From positions 1 to 64,000 of the forward strand of contig DWXB01000010.1 in NCBI GenBank assembly GCA_019119415.1: a DNA stretch of 64,000 nucleotides, given 5' to 3'. A model generated the notes under the pieces. That model saw nothing but the letters and a program-made list of their open reading frames with translations. It searched no databases and was not told where the DNA came from. The stretch comes from Candidatus Ligilactobacillus avistercoris. GTDB lineage: Bacteria; Bacillota; Bacilli; Lactobacillales; Lactobacillaceae. This document shows, in pieces, positions 34,266 to 42,284 of the stretch. Positions within the stretch are counted from its first letter, which is position 1. Each line of letters opens with the position of its first letter. The translations under genes and the position numbers were made by a program.

Positions 34266-34796
34266 TTAATGATTATCAGTTGGGGTGAGGAGTTGCTCGT
34301 ACGCAATGCGGTTGGGGTCAGTGGGTTCGTCAATGATTTTGATAAATCCACACTGGATAAACCCCGCGTTTACCGCTGTTTTTTGCATTGGGAGGTTAAG
34401 CCGGTGCGTGTCAATTCGCACGCTGTGGTAGCCATTTTGCTGGGCGCGGTCAACCAGTAACTTTAAAAACGGGGTGGCCATTCCCTGGCCGCGAACGCTG
34501 GGTGCGAGGGCAACCCGGTGAATGGTGCAGTAGTCAGCACCTGAGGTGAACCACTGGCCGTCAATGTGCTGGTAATTTGGGTCGGCCCCACCAACCATGG
34601 CGGCATAACCAATTACCGTTTGCTCCTTCTCAAGGACGTACGCAACGTGGTGTTTAATATCAGCGGTAATGGTCGTACTATTCGGGTAACCGTTTTGCCA
34701 TTGGGGATTGCCAGCCTGCTTTAGGGCAGCGATGGCCCCGTTGATAATTTCCATTATTGCTGATTGATCATTAGGCGTTGCTAATCGAAGTTGCAA
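34266..34796 (-). CDS. GNAT-family N-acetyltransferase
   Basis: In this 176-residue enzyme the N-terminal LRLATPNDQSAIMEIINGAI is a typical GNAT start, and VALAPSVRGQGMATPFLKLLVDRA is the acetyl-CoA-binding motif A (R/Q-x-x-G-x-G/A). The TTG start at 34796 has GAGGAGG seven bases upstream; earlier ATG codons (34826, 34844) lie in the promoter, where TACAAT forms the likely -10. Acceptor substrate unknown. It heads a two-gene unit with the VOC protein. Confidence 0.85.
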   Translation of the reverse strand: MQLRLATPNDQSAIMEIINGAIAALKQAGNPQWQNGYPNSTTITADIKHHVAYVLEKEQTVIGYAAMVGGADPNYQHIDGQWFTSGADYCTIHRVALAPSVRGQGMATPFLKLLVDRAQQNGYHSVRIDTHRLNLPMQKTAVNAGFIQCGFIKIIDEPTDPNRIAYEQLLTPTDNH

Positions 34797-34863
34797 TCCA
34801 ATTCCTCCTCGGTTGTAAACTGTCATCATTGTACACAGGCCCACGTTATTACTGCAAGCGCCG

Positions 34864-34892
34864 TTGCCGTTCTGCCTAAGAATTCGTATAAT
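34864..34892 (+). promoter_or_regulatory. Promoter of the DUF554 gene
   Basis: TTGCCG (34864-34869), a 17-base spacer and TATAAT (34887-34892) form a near-consensus promoter. Confidence 0.75.
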
Positions 34893-34925
34893 TTAGGGGA
34901 GATTAAACGAACGGAGTTAAGAATT

Positions 34926-35609
34926 GTGCTGTACGTTATTTTGGATTTAGTGGGAATTGTGATTGCCAGCTTACTGAGTCAGCCGTTGAAACACGTGTTA
35001 ACGACCACCCAAACAAGTGCGATGCTGGACGCGGCAACGCTGTGCGTGGGCATTATCGGAATTCAGGGAGCCATTACCACTAAGCAGCCGCTCCTCATGT
35101 TGGTTAGTCTTGTTTTAGGAACACTGGTCGGCTATTGGTTGGATATTGACGGCCGATTTACGGGAGTCGGTCACGTACTGGAACGCCGGCTTCACGCGGC
35201 AAACGAAGATTTTGTGACCGGGTTTGTCGCTGCGCTGATGATTGAGTGCATTGGTTCAATGGCGATTATCGGCCCGCTTAACGAAGCGTTAAGCCATAAC
35301 CCGAATATCATGTTGATGAAAATCGTCCTGGACGTGCTGGCGTCGTTAATTTACGGGGCGGCATTTGGCCCGGGCGTGTTGTTTGCAGGACCATTTGTTT
35401 TTGCTTACGAGGCGGTCATTTATTGCGCGGCTGCGGCGTTCCACCCGTTCCTAACGACAGCGGTTATTACGGAAATCGGGGCGGTCGGTTCGGCCCTCCT
35501 TGTTGCGTTAGCCATCGATGTATTAAAAATTCGCAAACTGAAGGTGGCAAACATGTTGCCCGCCCTGTTGGGCCCGCTTCTTTATGGGTTATTGCTTGGG
35601 TTAAGGTAG
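34926..35609 (+). CDS. DUF554 (YqgA-like) membrane protein
   Basis: The protein has 227 residues, six to seven hydrophobic segments and the DUF554 pattern (GIQGAITTKQPLLMLVSLVLGTLVG, FVTGFVAALMIECIGSMAIIGPLNEAL). A GTG start at 34926 has GGAG nine bases upstream; the frame extends further 5' but across the promoter. The role of the family is unknown; transport has been suggested from fold alone. It is a single gene. Confidence 0.85.
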   Translation: MLYVILDLVGIVIASLLSQPLKHVLTTTQTSAMLDAATLCVGIIGIQGAITTKQPLLMLVSLVLGTLVGYWLDIDGRFTGVGHVLERRLHAANEDFVTGFVAALMIECIGSMAIIGPLNEALSHNPNIMLMKIVLDVLASLIYGAAFGPGVLFAGPFVFAYEAVIYCAAAAFHPFLTTAVITEIGAVGSALLVALAIDVLKIRKLKVANMLPALLGPLLYGLLLGLR

Positions 35610-35647
35610 TTGAAGGGTTTGCTGCCGGTGTTTTTCCGGGGGCGCGC

Positions 35648-35653
35648 TATACT
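35648..35653 (+). promoter_or_regulatory. -10 box before the dprA-like gene
   Basis: TATACT at 35648-35653, with AAGGGAG (35671-35677) ten bases before the GTG start of the next gene. A -35 is not clear. Confidence 0.5.
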
Positions 35654-35686
35654 AAAAACGGAAACTAAGTAAGGGAGTGCAGCATA

Positions 35687-36682
35687 GTGGAACCACTAGA
35701 TTATTCACGGTTGATTATGGCGTTGGAAATGATTAAGGGAGTGGGGCCGAAAACTGCCCGGCAAATTCTAGCCCGGATTCCCGCTGCCCGGCTTGCGCAG
35801 GCAGGCTGGATCCCGGGGTGTCGGGTTGCAGCGGTCCGCAAGCAGTATTTGGCCGGCAACCTCGACCCGCATAAGTGGCTCGATATTCAACAGGACGCCG
35901 CCGACTTACTGGCCAAGACGGTTAAGGATGGCGCCCAGGTAATTAATTACCAGGAAGAGGCGTACCCGCAAAACATGCGACGGTTGGTGAACTTCCCGCT
36001 GCTCCTGTACGTCAAGGGGGACGCTGCGGTGCTTAATACGCCAAGCGTGGGCTTCATTGGTACCCGGCGCCCAACGGACCTCGGGGCGAAGATGAGCCGG
36101 CGGATGGCGCAGAAGTTCGCAACGGACGGCTACACGGTGGTAAGTGGCCTTTCAATTGGCACAAATACCGCTGCACACCGGGGCGCCTTGGATGTGCCTG
36201 ACGGGAAAACCGTTGCGATCCTAGGGGAGAGTCTGGAACAACCGATTTATCCGCCAGAAAACGAACCCTTGGCGGATGAAATCATTGCCCGGGGCGGAGC
36301 GCTAGTGTCATCCTTCCGCTACGGGACGGCTGCGCGTCGGCAGTTCCTTGCGGCCCGCGATGAGTGGGAAAGCGGGATGAGCGACGGCTTGGTGGTCGTT
36401 GAAACTGATCAAAACGGAAAAACCGAAATGGCGCTACAGCATGCGTTTAAGCAGCACCGTCCGGTTGCCATGCTGGATCATAGTCAGTGCCCGCAGATTG
36501 ACGACGTTACCAAGATCCCTGAGGCTCTGGGTAATCAGGAATTCATTAAGGCCGACCGGGCCATGCCGCTCTGGCAGGAGGATAGTTTGGAAGTCTTTGA
36601 ACGGCGGATGGCGAGTGCCCGGCGTCGGCGGTTAGCAGAACGACCGGCAACGCCGCAAAGCCGTCAAATGCACCTATTTTAG
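35687..36682 (+). CDS. DprA/Smf-like protein with altered nucleotide-binding motifs
   Basis: The 331-residue protein has an N-terminal helix-hairpin-helix (LEMIKGVGPKTARQIL, about 11-26) followed by a Rossmann domain of the DprA/SLOG type. Expected DprA motifs are changed: SGLARGIDTAAHRGAL reads SGLSIGTNTAAHRGAL, the LAGGLDxIYPxEN region reads LGESLEQPIYPPEN, and the SEYPPG turn is SSFRYG. Canonical DprA loads RecA on incoming single strands. This copy may be a specialised paralogue. It is nine bases upstream of a DNPH1-like gene, with which it forms an operon. The C-terminal winged helix of long DprA proteins is absent. Confidence 0.75.
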   Translation: MEPLDYSRLIMALEMIKGVGPKTARQILARIPAARLAQAGWIPGCRVAAVRKQYLAGNLDPHKWLDIQQDAADLLAKTVKDGAQVINYQEEAYPQNMRRLVNFPLLLYVKGDAAVLNTPSVGFIGTRRPTDLGAKMSRRMAQKFATDGYTVVSGLSIGTNTAAHRGALDVPDGKTVAILGESLEQPIYPPENEPLADEIIARGGALVSSFRYGTAARRQFLAARDEWESGMSDGLVVVETDQNGKTEMALQHAFKQHRPVAMLDHSQCPQIDDVTKIPEALGNQEFIKADRAMPLWQEDSLEVFERRMASARRRRLAERPATPQSRQMHLF

Positions 36683-36691
36683 GAGGGAATC

Positions 36692-37111
36692 ATGGAAATC
36701 TACTTTGCTGCTTCGATTCGGGGTGGACGGGATGACCGCCAGCTATATGAACGGCTCATTACGTTTTTAAACCAGCAGCACCACGTCTTAACCGAACATA
36801 TTGGAAACCCTAACTTAACGGCAAATGGGGAGGGTGAACTAAGCGACCAGGAAATTCGGGACCGTGACATTGCGTGGCTAACAGCTAATGATGTGGTGGT
36901 GGCCGAAGCAACGCACCCCAGTCTGGGAGTAGGCTACGAACTGGCAATGGCGGAGCAGTTGAAGAAGCCGACCATTATTCTGTACCGGCCGCAAGTCGCG
37001 CGCTTATCCGCAATGATTGCGGGCACGTCCTTCTTTAACCGAATCTATGAGTACGAAACGGTCGAAGAGGCGGCGAAGATTTTGGAAAGGGAACTGGCAC
37101 GGTTAAAGTAG
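36692..37111 (+). CDS. DNPH1/Rcl-like 2'-deoxynucleoside 5'-phosphate N-hydrolase
   Basis: The protein has 139 residues of nucleoside deoxyribosyltransferase fold. It follows mammalian DNPH1 (Rcl) block by block: YFAASIRGGRDDRQLYERLI, VLTEHIG, DRDIAWLTANDVVVAEATHPSLGVGYELAMA and YRPQ...RLSAMIAG. Rcl cleaves the base from deoxynucleoside 5'-monophosphates, removing unusual nucleotides. The VVVAE glutamate is the presumed nucleophile. GGAGGG overlaps the end of the dprA-like gene, so the pair is co-expressed. A plain deoxyribosyltransferase is the alternative, but the SIRGGR and LSAMI segments favour DNPH1. Confidence 0.8.
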   Translation: MEIYFAASIRGGRDDRQLYERLITFLNQQHHVLTEHIGNPNLTANGEGELSDQEIRDRDIAWLTANDVVVAEATHPSLGVGYELAMAEQLKKPTIILYRPQVARLSAMIAGTSFFNRIYEYETVEEAAKILERELARLK

Positions 37112-37244
37112 GGGTTTATTGTGAAAGACAATAGGATTGTACTTAGAGAATCACAATCGAAAGGTTACAACAGAATTAGGTTTAGAGTGAATTAATTATT
37201 CTCTTTACTAAGATAATAAATATCAGTATGAAGGAGATAGGAGT

Positions 37245-37823
37245 TTGAAGAGGAATAGGTGGATTATTGTTTTTGTGTGCGTGTTGATGTTTTTTACCCC
37301 AACCGTTGCATTGGCACGCGGCTTTCACGGAGGCGGCCATATCGGCGGGGGCCATTTTGGTGGTGGACACACCACGCATACGTTTCATGACGATGAAGGA
37401 ACGGGAGGCCATGCCTTTCATGACGATGATGAAGATGAGGATGGAACGCACACTCATTTAGATGATGACGAAACGGATGATGAGCCGCAATCGTTTGGAT
37501 CAAGGGTAAAGGATACTGTTAATTATTTGATTCCGCGAAGCTGGCATGGGCACCACTCTCGGTACTATCACGTCGATAGCGCTACATACTATGATAACCA
37601 GGAAACGGCACTGGACCAGTTGATGGACTGGCTGGAAGACTTATGTGTTGTTTACTTTGTATTTGCTGTAGTATGGGCGTTTATCCCGGAAAAGTGCAGG
37701 CTAAAGGTAGCGGTGAAGCGGATAAAAAACATGGTTAGCGAGTCAATCAGTGGTTTGTTTGGCTATAATGGTGCTGCGCCTGGGAAACATTCGATGAATG
37801 ATAATGGAAGCGATGGCGAGTAA
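37245..37823 (+). CDS. Secreted histidine/aspartate-rich protein with a C-terminal membrane segment, unknown
   Basis: The 192-residue protein starts with a clear signal peptide (residues 1-25, ending PTVALA). Glycine-histidine repeats follow (HGGGHIGGGHFGGGH), then alternating His/Asp runs (FHDDE, FHDDDEDEDGTHTHLDDDE), and a hydrophobic segment at about 134-150 (LCVVYFVFAVVWAFIP). The His/Asp part looks able to bind divalent metals outside the cell; this is inference. The start is TTG at 37245 with GAAGGAGAT upstream. The end overlaps the next gene by 26 bases. I do not recognise a family. Composition is more AT-rich than in flanking genes. Confidence 0.7.
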   Translation: MKRNRWIIVFVCVLMFFTPTVALARGFHGGGHIGGGHFGGGHTTHTFHDDEGTGGHAFHDDDEDEDGTHTHLDDDETDDEPQSFGSRVKDTVNYLIPRSWHGHHSRYYHVDSATYYDNQETALDQLMDWLEDLCVVYFVFAVVWAFIPEKCRLKVAVKRIKNMVSESISGLFGYNGAAPGKHSMNDNGSDGE

Positions 37824-38856
37824 GTTGCGGGCTTCTATTAAAGGGAAAAAACGTCACCCATTTTGGTGGTTGATAACAATGATTGAAGAAAAACGAGAAT
37901 TAAAGAACCAACGTGGTGGTGAGAATCGCTCACCATTATCTAAAAAGCTATTCATTAGTCTTGTAATTGGGTTTATTTTGACCGGGTTAGTTGGTTCGCT
38001 ATGGTGTGCACGGTATGTCCTAACTGGTGCTGGTCCCTGGATATTGATTTTGACTTTAGGCGGAGCATACTTAATTTACATTATTCCGGAAATTTTAATG
38101 GGGATTACGCTAATAAATAAGAGTAAGCTATTGATAATAGTTTCTATAATTATTAATATTATTTATTTGTTTGTTTTTAATGGTCTCTTTCAACGCCCAC
38201 TTGTTTATGATGACGAGGGTGGAATTCAGTATCATTACGCTTTTACCTTGCGTTCTGTTTCATTGAGCTGTTTGATTATTAGTACCGCGTTAGGAATCAT
38301 TTTATTGATCTTAATTAATCGCTCGAAGTGGTCACGGAAAAAGAATTGGGTTGCTTTATGGGCAACTGTAATTATTAGTTATGGATTAATTGAGGGGATT
38401 GGAATGATAACTACAACCCAACGGCAATCAACATTAGTAATGATGAAAAAACAGTACGCTAAAAATCGAAGCTTATACGAAAATGATCAGTTGTCAGGAC
38501 TGAGTTCCTATGTAACCGGGATTAAAACAGCAAAGTTTGCAGTCATTCCAACTTCAAAAATTACTTTGAACGCAACAGATGTATGTAGGGATGATAGGGA
38601 TGTGCAAAATCTTCAAAGTAATGTTGTTTTAATTGAAATCAACGGTAAGTCACTTTCAAGTTATGATTATGACTATCTAACTGGTGACGCCAGCGAACAC
38701 GAACCATTTAGTAAACGGCAAGAATTGGCCGCTAAATATAACTTAACAATGCGGCAGCACGGAAAAAAGGATCGTCAAGCAGAAAAACACATTAAAAAGA
38801 CGGAAATTCATTGGACGAAAAAGCAAATTGATAATTATCAGGGAATCGGTAATTAA
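37798..38856 (+). CDS. Multi-spanning membrane protein with soluble C-terminal domain, unknown
   Basis: The protein has about 352 residues and five hydrophobic segments (about 50-70, 78-100, 104-125, 145-165 and 175-195), followed by a hydrophilic domain of about 150 residues (TLVMMKKQYAKNRSLYEN...YQGIGN). Three ATG codons (37798, 37804, 37813) are possible and no ribosome site decides between them. Translation is probably coupled to the overlapping His/Asp-rich gene. No family is recognised. The AT-rich coding sequence fits an acquired accessory island. Confidence 0.7.
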   Translation: MIMEAMASKLRASIKGKKRHPFWWLITMIEEKRELKNQRGGENRSPLSKKLFISLVIGFILTGLVGSLWCARYVLTGAGPWILILTLGGAYLIYIIPEILMGITLINKSKLLIIVSIIINIIYLFVFNGLFQRPLVYDDEGGIQYHYAFTLRSVSLSCLIISTALGIILLILINRSKWSRKKNWVALWATVIISYGLIEGIGMITTTQRQSTLVMMKKQYAKNRSLYENDQLSGLSSYVTGIKTAKFAVIPTSKITLNATDVCRDDRDVQNLQSNVVLIEINGKSLSSYDYDYLTGDASEHEPFSKRQELAAKYNLTMRQHGKKDRQAEKHIKKTEIHWTKKQIDNYQGIGN

Positions 38857-38950
38857 AGAGTAGAAGAATATCTCTTCGAGTAGCGATTAAAGTGCCCCCA
38901 ATCTTGGAAGTTTGATCCACGATTAGGGGCATAGCATCACTGCCAGTTAT

Positions 38951-39408
38951 GGCTCTTTGTCAACAAACACTGATGAGTGATTTTCGAAATAGTTTAACGG
39001 ATTTCCGTTAAGCTATTTTTTGTGTATTCAGGTGGTCAAAATCAATGTATTCGTTCCGACAGGATAAAAGGGATCCGGCTCCGGAAATGATCAAAGTTCC
39101 GGTAACCATACGCAACCCGTTTAATCACTTTGATTTTATTGTTAATGCCTTCAACCGGGCCGTTTGAAAGCTGACACTTAAAGCTAGCGATAATCTCAGC
39201 GGCATGTTTGCGAAAGGTACGCTGAACCCGTTTTAATGCCTCCGGAAGGCGCTGAAGTGAGCTGTTTAAAACGCTCAGCATCACGATGATGCACACAGAA
39301 TAAGCTAAGATGGCGGTTAGCGTTTGGCCCATCCCTAATTTTATAAATCATGATAGCAAAAACAGCACCGGTGGATTTTTTTCCATCAATGCTGAATATT
39401 ATAGAGCC
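38951..39408 (-). mobile_element. Internally deleted ISL3-family element
   Basis: The ends are GGCTCTTTGTCAACAAACAC (38951 onward) and the complement of GGCTCTATAATATTCAGCAT, ending at 39408. The element keeps both ends and the last part of a transposase in only 458 bases, so about a kilobase of the gene is gone. It differs from the ISL3 element at 1263-2702. It divides the AT-rich island into two gene pairs. Confidence 0.75.
39042..39332 (-). pseudogene. ISL3-family transposase, C-terminal fragment
   Basis: The C-terminal part reads LQRLPEALKRVQRTFRKHAA and LSNGPVEGINNKIKVIKRVA, matching the end of ISL3 transposases (compare YSNGALEGTIRKIKQLQRVA in the complete copy of this window). The first about 25 residues of the open frame are unrelated sequence fused by the deletion. 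The DDE residues are lost, so the product is inactive. Confidence 0.85.
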
Positions 39409-39431
39409 AATATTATAGATCTGAATCTTTT

Positions 39432-40028
39432 CTATTGACCATTAATTAATAAGATATGAACTTTTTTATTGTCATTCAATGTGTCTGGTTGGTAAGTTAA
39501 GGTAGTCTTATTTCCCTTTGAGCTAATGGGTACTTGTCCAACTAAGTCCTTAGTTAGCGAAGCTCCCTTATCGAGATCACCACTTCCCATCTCATCAATT
39601 TCATCCATCGAAACAATATCGGGAGTTTTTGAATTTCCGTTAGTATCAAACGCCCAGTCTAGTTCGTTGTAGGAAATTGAACTGTGACTATGGTTGGTGA
39701 TAGTTACATTGGCAACTATGTACCGCTTACCGTTGTCAGGCTGATTAACATCATCACCGTTATTGAAATGGATGTTATTGACTTTAACCGAAACGCCATT
39801 ACTTATTTTTATGGTATTTCCAACTGCAAAATCTTTATGGAACACGCTGGTATTGTGCTTTTTAGCGGGCTTATGAGCAACTGTGTGTGTATTCGCAGAA
39901 TGATTGCTTGACGAATTACTGTCTGGATTGCTAAACAATTTAAAAGCACCGATAAAAACAACTACAACAACGAGTGCCCAAAGCCACCAGCGTTCATACC
40001 ACTTTTTTGATTGACTATTGTTGTTCAT
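39432..40028 (-). CDS. Membrane-anchored DUF4352-type extracellular protein
   Basis: The 198-residue protein has a basic, Trp-rich N-terminus, one membrane anchor (WALVVVVVFIGAFKLF, about 17-32), a Ser/Asn/His linker and a C-terminal immunoglobulin-like DUF4352 domain (ISNGVSVKVNNIHFNN, GKRYIVANVTITNHSHSSISYNELDWAF). DUF4352 domains are common on surface proteins and immunity-like proteins of Firmicutes; the exact role is unknown. The start overlaps the end of the upstream small membrane gene by 14 bases, so the two are coupled. Confidence 0.75.
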   Translation of the reverse strand: MNNNSQSKKWYERWWLWALVVVVVFIGAFKLFSNPDSNSSSNHSANTHTVAHKPAKKHNTSVFHKDFAVGNTIKISNGVSVKVNNIHFNNGDDVNQPDNGKRYIVANVTITNHSHSSISYNELDWAFDTNGNSKTPDIVSMDEIDEMGSGDLDKGASLTKDLVGQVPISSKGNKTTLTYQPDTLNDNKKVHILLINGQ

Positions 40029-40398
40029 GCGTTGATCCTCCGTTGTTCTTAACAGAATGCTGCTGAAATAGGAATACGCAGGAAATAACTAGTAAGATGA
40101 TGGCTGGAAATGCAAGGGCGGCAGTTAAACCGAAGCAAACGTTACCGATTGTTCCTAGGATACCGCCCGTCATTTTAATTCCATACTTGTGAGACTGGTA
40201 AATGCAGATAGCATTTAAAATAACACCGACCCAAGCCATGGCATAAAACAAGCCAGCGGCCCCGTTGGTTGCTCCATTAGTAGCGCCAAAAGCGTCACTA
40301 AACGCTGCTCCAAATATGACAAACCATGAAATGGTAAATAAAACGCAGTTTACGATGTTTAAAATCGCTGTCCACGTATTGATTTTCAGCTTTTTCAC
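40015..40398 (-). CDS. Small four-helix membrane protein (DUF4064-like)
   Basis: The 127-residue protein starts at GTG 40398, nine bases after AGGAGG; a longer frame to 40419 covers the ribosome site and is rejected. Hydrophobic segments lie at about 6-32, 43-63, 70-90 and 92-112. Layout resembles DUF4064-type proteins, though the match is weak. It precedes and overlaps the DUF4352 gene, and the pair may form one surface module. Confidence 0.6.
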   Translation of the reverse strand: MKKLKINTWTAILNIVNCVLFTISWFVIFGAAFSDAFGATNGATNGAAGLFYAMAWVGVILNAICIYQSHKYGIKMTGGILGTIGNVCFGLTAALAFPAIILLVISCVFLFQQHSVKNNGGSTHEQQ

Positions 40399-40419
40399 TG
40401 AAAACCACCTCCTAAACAA

Positions 40420-40957
40420 GTTTTTTCGTAGCTTTTAACGTCATCAACTATTGGACGATGGGTAGTTATTAATTTGTTCTCTTATCAAATTCTCTAAATG
40501 AGCCGGTATCGATAAGCATTCCATTAAAGTGTTAGCGCTCACTTTAGAGCTATCCCTTTCTCTAAAGTAGAACAGGTTAATCACTATTAAGTTGGTTCTT
40601 GCTCGGCTCTTATGTGAATAGTGTATTTAAATGTAACCGCAAGCGTTTAGTTCGTACGTTAACTAGAACGGCGTCAATGTTGCATATCTTTTAATGAATA
40701 CGGTATTATTTTACATTGACCTGACTTAGTATATATGAAATAAAACGCTATTACAACGGTAATTAATGACATGTTTACACCAAGTATAAAATGAATAATT
40801 TCAAACCATAATTCAATTAAATTATGTTTGGAAACAATACGTAAGGACAAAAAGGAATAGTCCATCATAGTTGCTGATATGGTTATGCTTCCCACTAGCG
40901 TAACCCCAAAACGTGCTATAATGAAACAACGCATAACAGTAAAGAAAGGACGATGGC
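40420..40957. other. AT-rich intergenic region with a 9-bp palindrome
   Basis: ACTTTAGAG (40541-40549) is repeated inversely as CTCTAAAGT (40560-40568), a candidate operator or hairpin for the reverse-strand pair. A reverse open frame at 40674-40934 could encode an 86-residue hydrophobic peptide, but it has no ribosome site and covers the forward -10 TATAAT (40917-40922) of the TPR gene. I treat it as unlikely. Nothing else is seen. Confidence 0.5.
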
Positions 40958-42217
40958 ATGAGCTTTTCAGAACAGACGCTGGACCTTCTGACGGCGGGTC
41001 AGTACGAAGAAGCCAAAAAGAAGTTTGCGTGGGCCCTGCGGAAGGACGACGATGAGATGGTCCACAGCCTGGCCGAGGAGTTGGCGGCCCTCGGGTTCAC
41101 CAACATGGCCAAGCGGGCGTACGAGAAACTGCTGGAGCGCTATCCGGACGAGGATGAACTCCGGGTGGACCTGGCGGAGTTGGCGGTCAGTGCCGGGGAT
41201 GACGACCAGGCACTCGACTACCTGGCGCAGGTTCCCCCAACGTCACCGGCGTACCTGCAGTCGTTGCTGGCAGCAGCGGACTTGTACCAGACGCAGGGGC
41301 TGTTTGAGGTTGCAGAACAAAAGCTCCTGAAAGCCCAGCGGTTAGCGCCGGACGAGCAGGTCATTCAGTTTGCCTTAGCGGAGCTGTACTTTGACATCAA
41401 GCAGTACCGCAAGGCGGTGGCGTACTACCTGGACCTAATTAAGCAGGGGGTCACCCATTTTGCGCAGGTTAACCTGGTTCAGCGGCTGGGCGTGTCCTAC
41501 GCTGAAGCCGGAAAGTTTGATCAGGCGCTCGGGTACCTCGAACAGATCCACGAGGAGGACCTCGATGCGGATGCCCGCTTCCAGCTGGCGTTCACGCAGC
41601 TGCAGCTCAAGCACTACGACGATGCGCGCAAGAACTTCGAAAAACTGCGTGAGCTCAATCCGGACTACGCGACGCTGTACCCGTATTTGGCTGACATTTA
41701 CGTGCACCAGGGGGATCCGCGCCAGGCGTTGGCCACCCTGCAGGAGGGGATTGGTGTGGACGAGTACAATCCGCAACTGTACGAGCGGGCTAGTCGGTTG
41801 GCCGAACAGCTTGGGGATGGCAAGCTCGCCCGGCAGTACCTGCAGACCATCGTGGACCAGGACCCGGACAACGTGACGGGCGTGCGTTTGCTGAGTGACT
41901 TGTTGGTACGACAGGGCGATGCGGCGGCCAACCGTGAACTGCTGACGACATACCTGAAGGATGGCAGCCCGGATGCTCATCTGTTGTGGAACCTCGGCCG
42001 GACTGACGTGGCGCTCGACGACTACGATGCGGCCTTGCAGCACTACGATGCCGCCCGGGCAGAGTTGATGACCGATGCGGCGTTTGTGCGGGATGCGGCG
42101 CTCTTTTACCGCAATGCGGGCCGCCGGGATGATGCGCGCGAGTGCGTGGCCGCGGCTCTGCGGTTCGAGCCGGATGATTCGGACATGCTGCGGTTACAGG
42201 ACGAACTGCTTGATTAG
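40958..42217 (+). CDS. Tetratricopeptide-repeat protein (YpiA-like)
   Basis: The 419-residue soluble protein consists of about eleven TPR-like helical repeats (QYEEAKKKFAWAL, NMAKRAYEKLLERYPDEDEL, LFEVAEQKLLKAQRLAPDE, QYRKAVAYYLDLIKQG and so on). It should be a protein-binding scaffold; the partner is unknown. YpiA of Bacillus has a similar build. TATAAT at 40917 and AAAGGA before the start give it its own promoter. GC content jumps at this gene, which marks the return to core chromosome. Confidence 0.85.
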   Translation: MSFSEQTLDLLTAGQYEEAKKKFAWALRKDDDEMVHSLAEELAALGFTNMAKRAYEKLLERYPDEDELRVDLAELAVSAGDDDQALDYLAQVPPTSPAYLQSLLAAADLYQTQGLFEVAEQKLLKAQRLAPDEQVIQFALAELYFDIKQYRKAVAYYLDLIKQGVTHFAQVNLVQRLGVSYAEAGKFDQALGYLEQIHEEDLDADARFQLAFTQLQLKHYDDARKNFEKLRELNPDYATLYPYLADIYVHQGDPRQALATLQEGIGVDEYNPQLYERASRLAEQLGDGKLARQYLQTIVDQDPDNVTGVRLLSDLLVRQGDAAANRELLTTYLKDGSPDAHLLWNLGRTDVALDDYDAALQHYDAARAELMTDAAFVRDAALFYRNAGRRDDARECVAAALRFEPDDSDMLRLQDELLD

Positions 42218-42237
42218 GGACGTTTTAATATAGAAAA

Positions 42238-42273
42238 AACGGAGGACGTGACTGACTGTCGCGCCCTCCGTTT
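42238..42273. terminator. Terminator between convergent TPR and YitT genes
   Basis: AAACGGAGG (42238-42246) pairs with CCTCCGTTT (42266-42274). On the reverse strand it is followed by TTTTTTC, which suits the YitT gene best. Confidence 0.75.
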
Positions 42274-42284
42274 GGGTTTAAGCA

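Noticed and set aside
40674-40934. 86-residue hydrophobic peptide gene on the reverse strand
   Set aside because: No ribosome site, and its start region covers the TPR promoter. Hydrophobic frames are common in AT-rich DNA.
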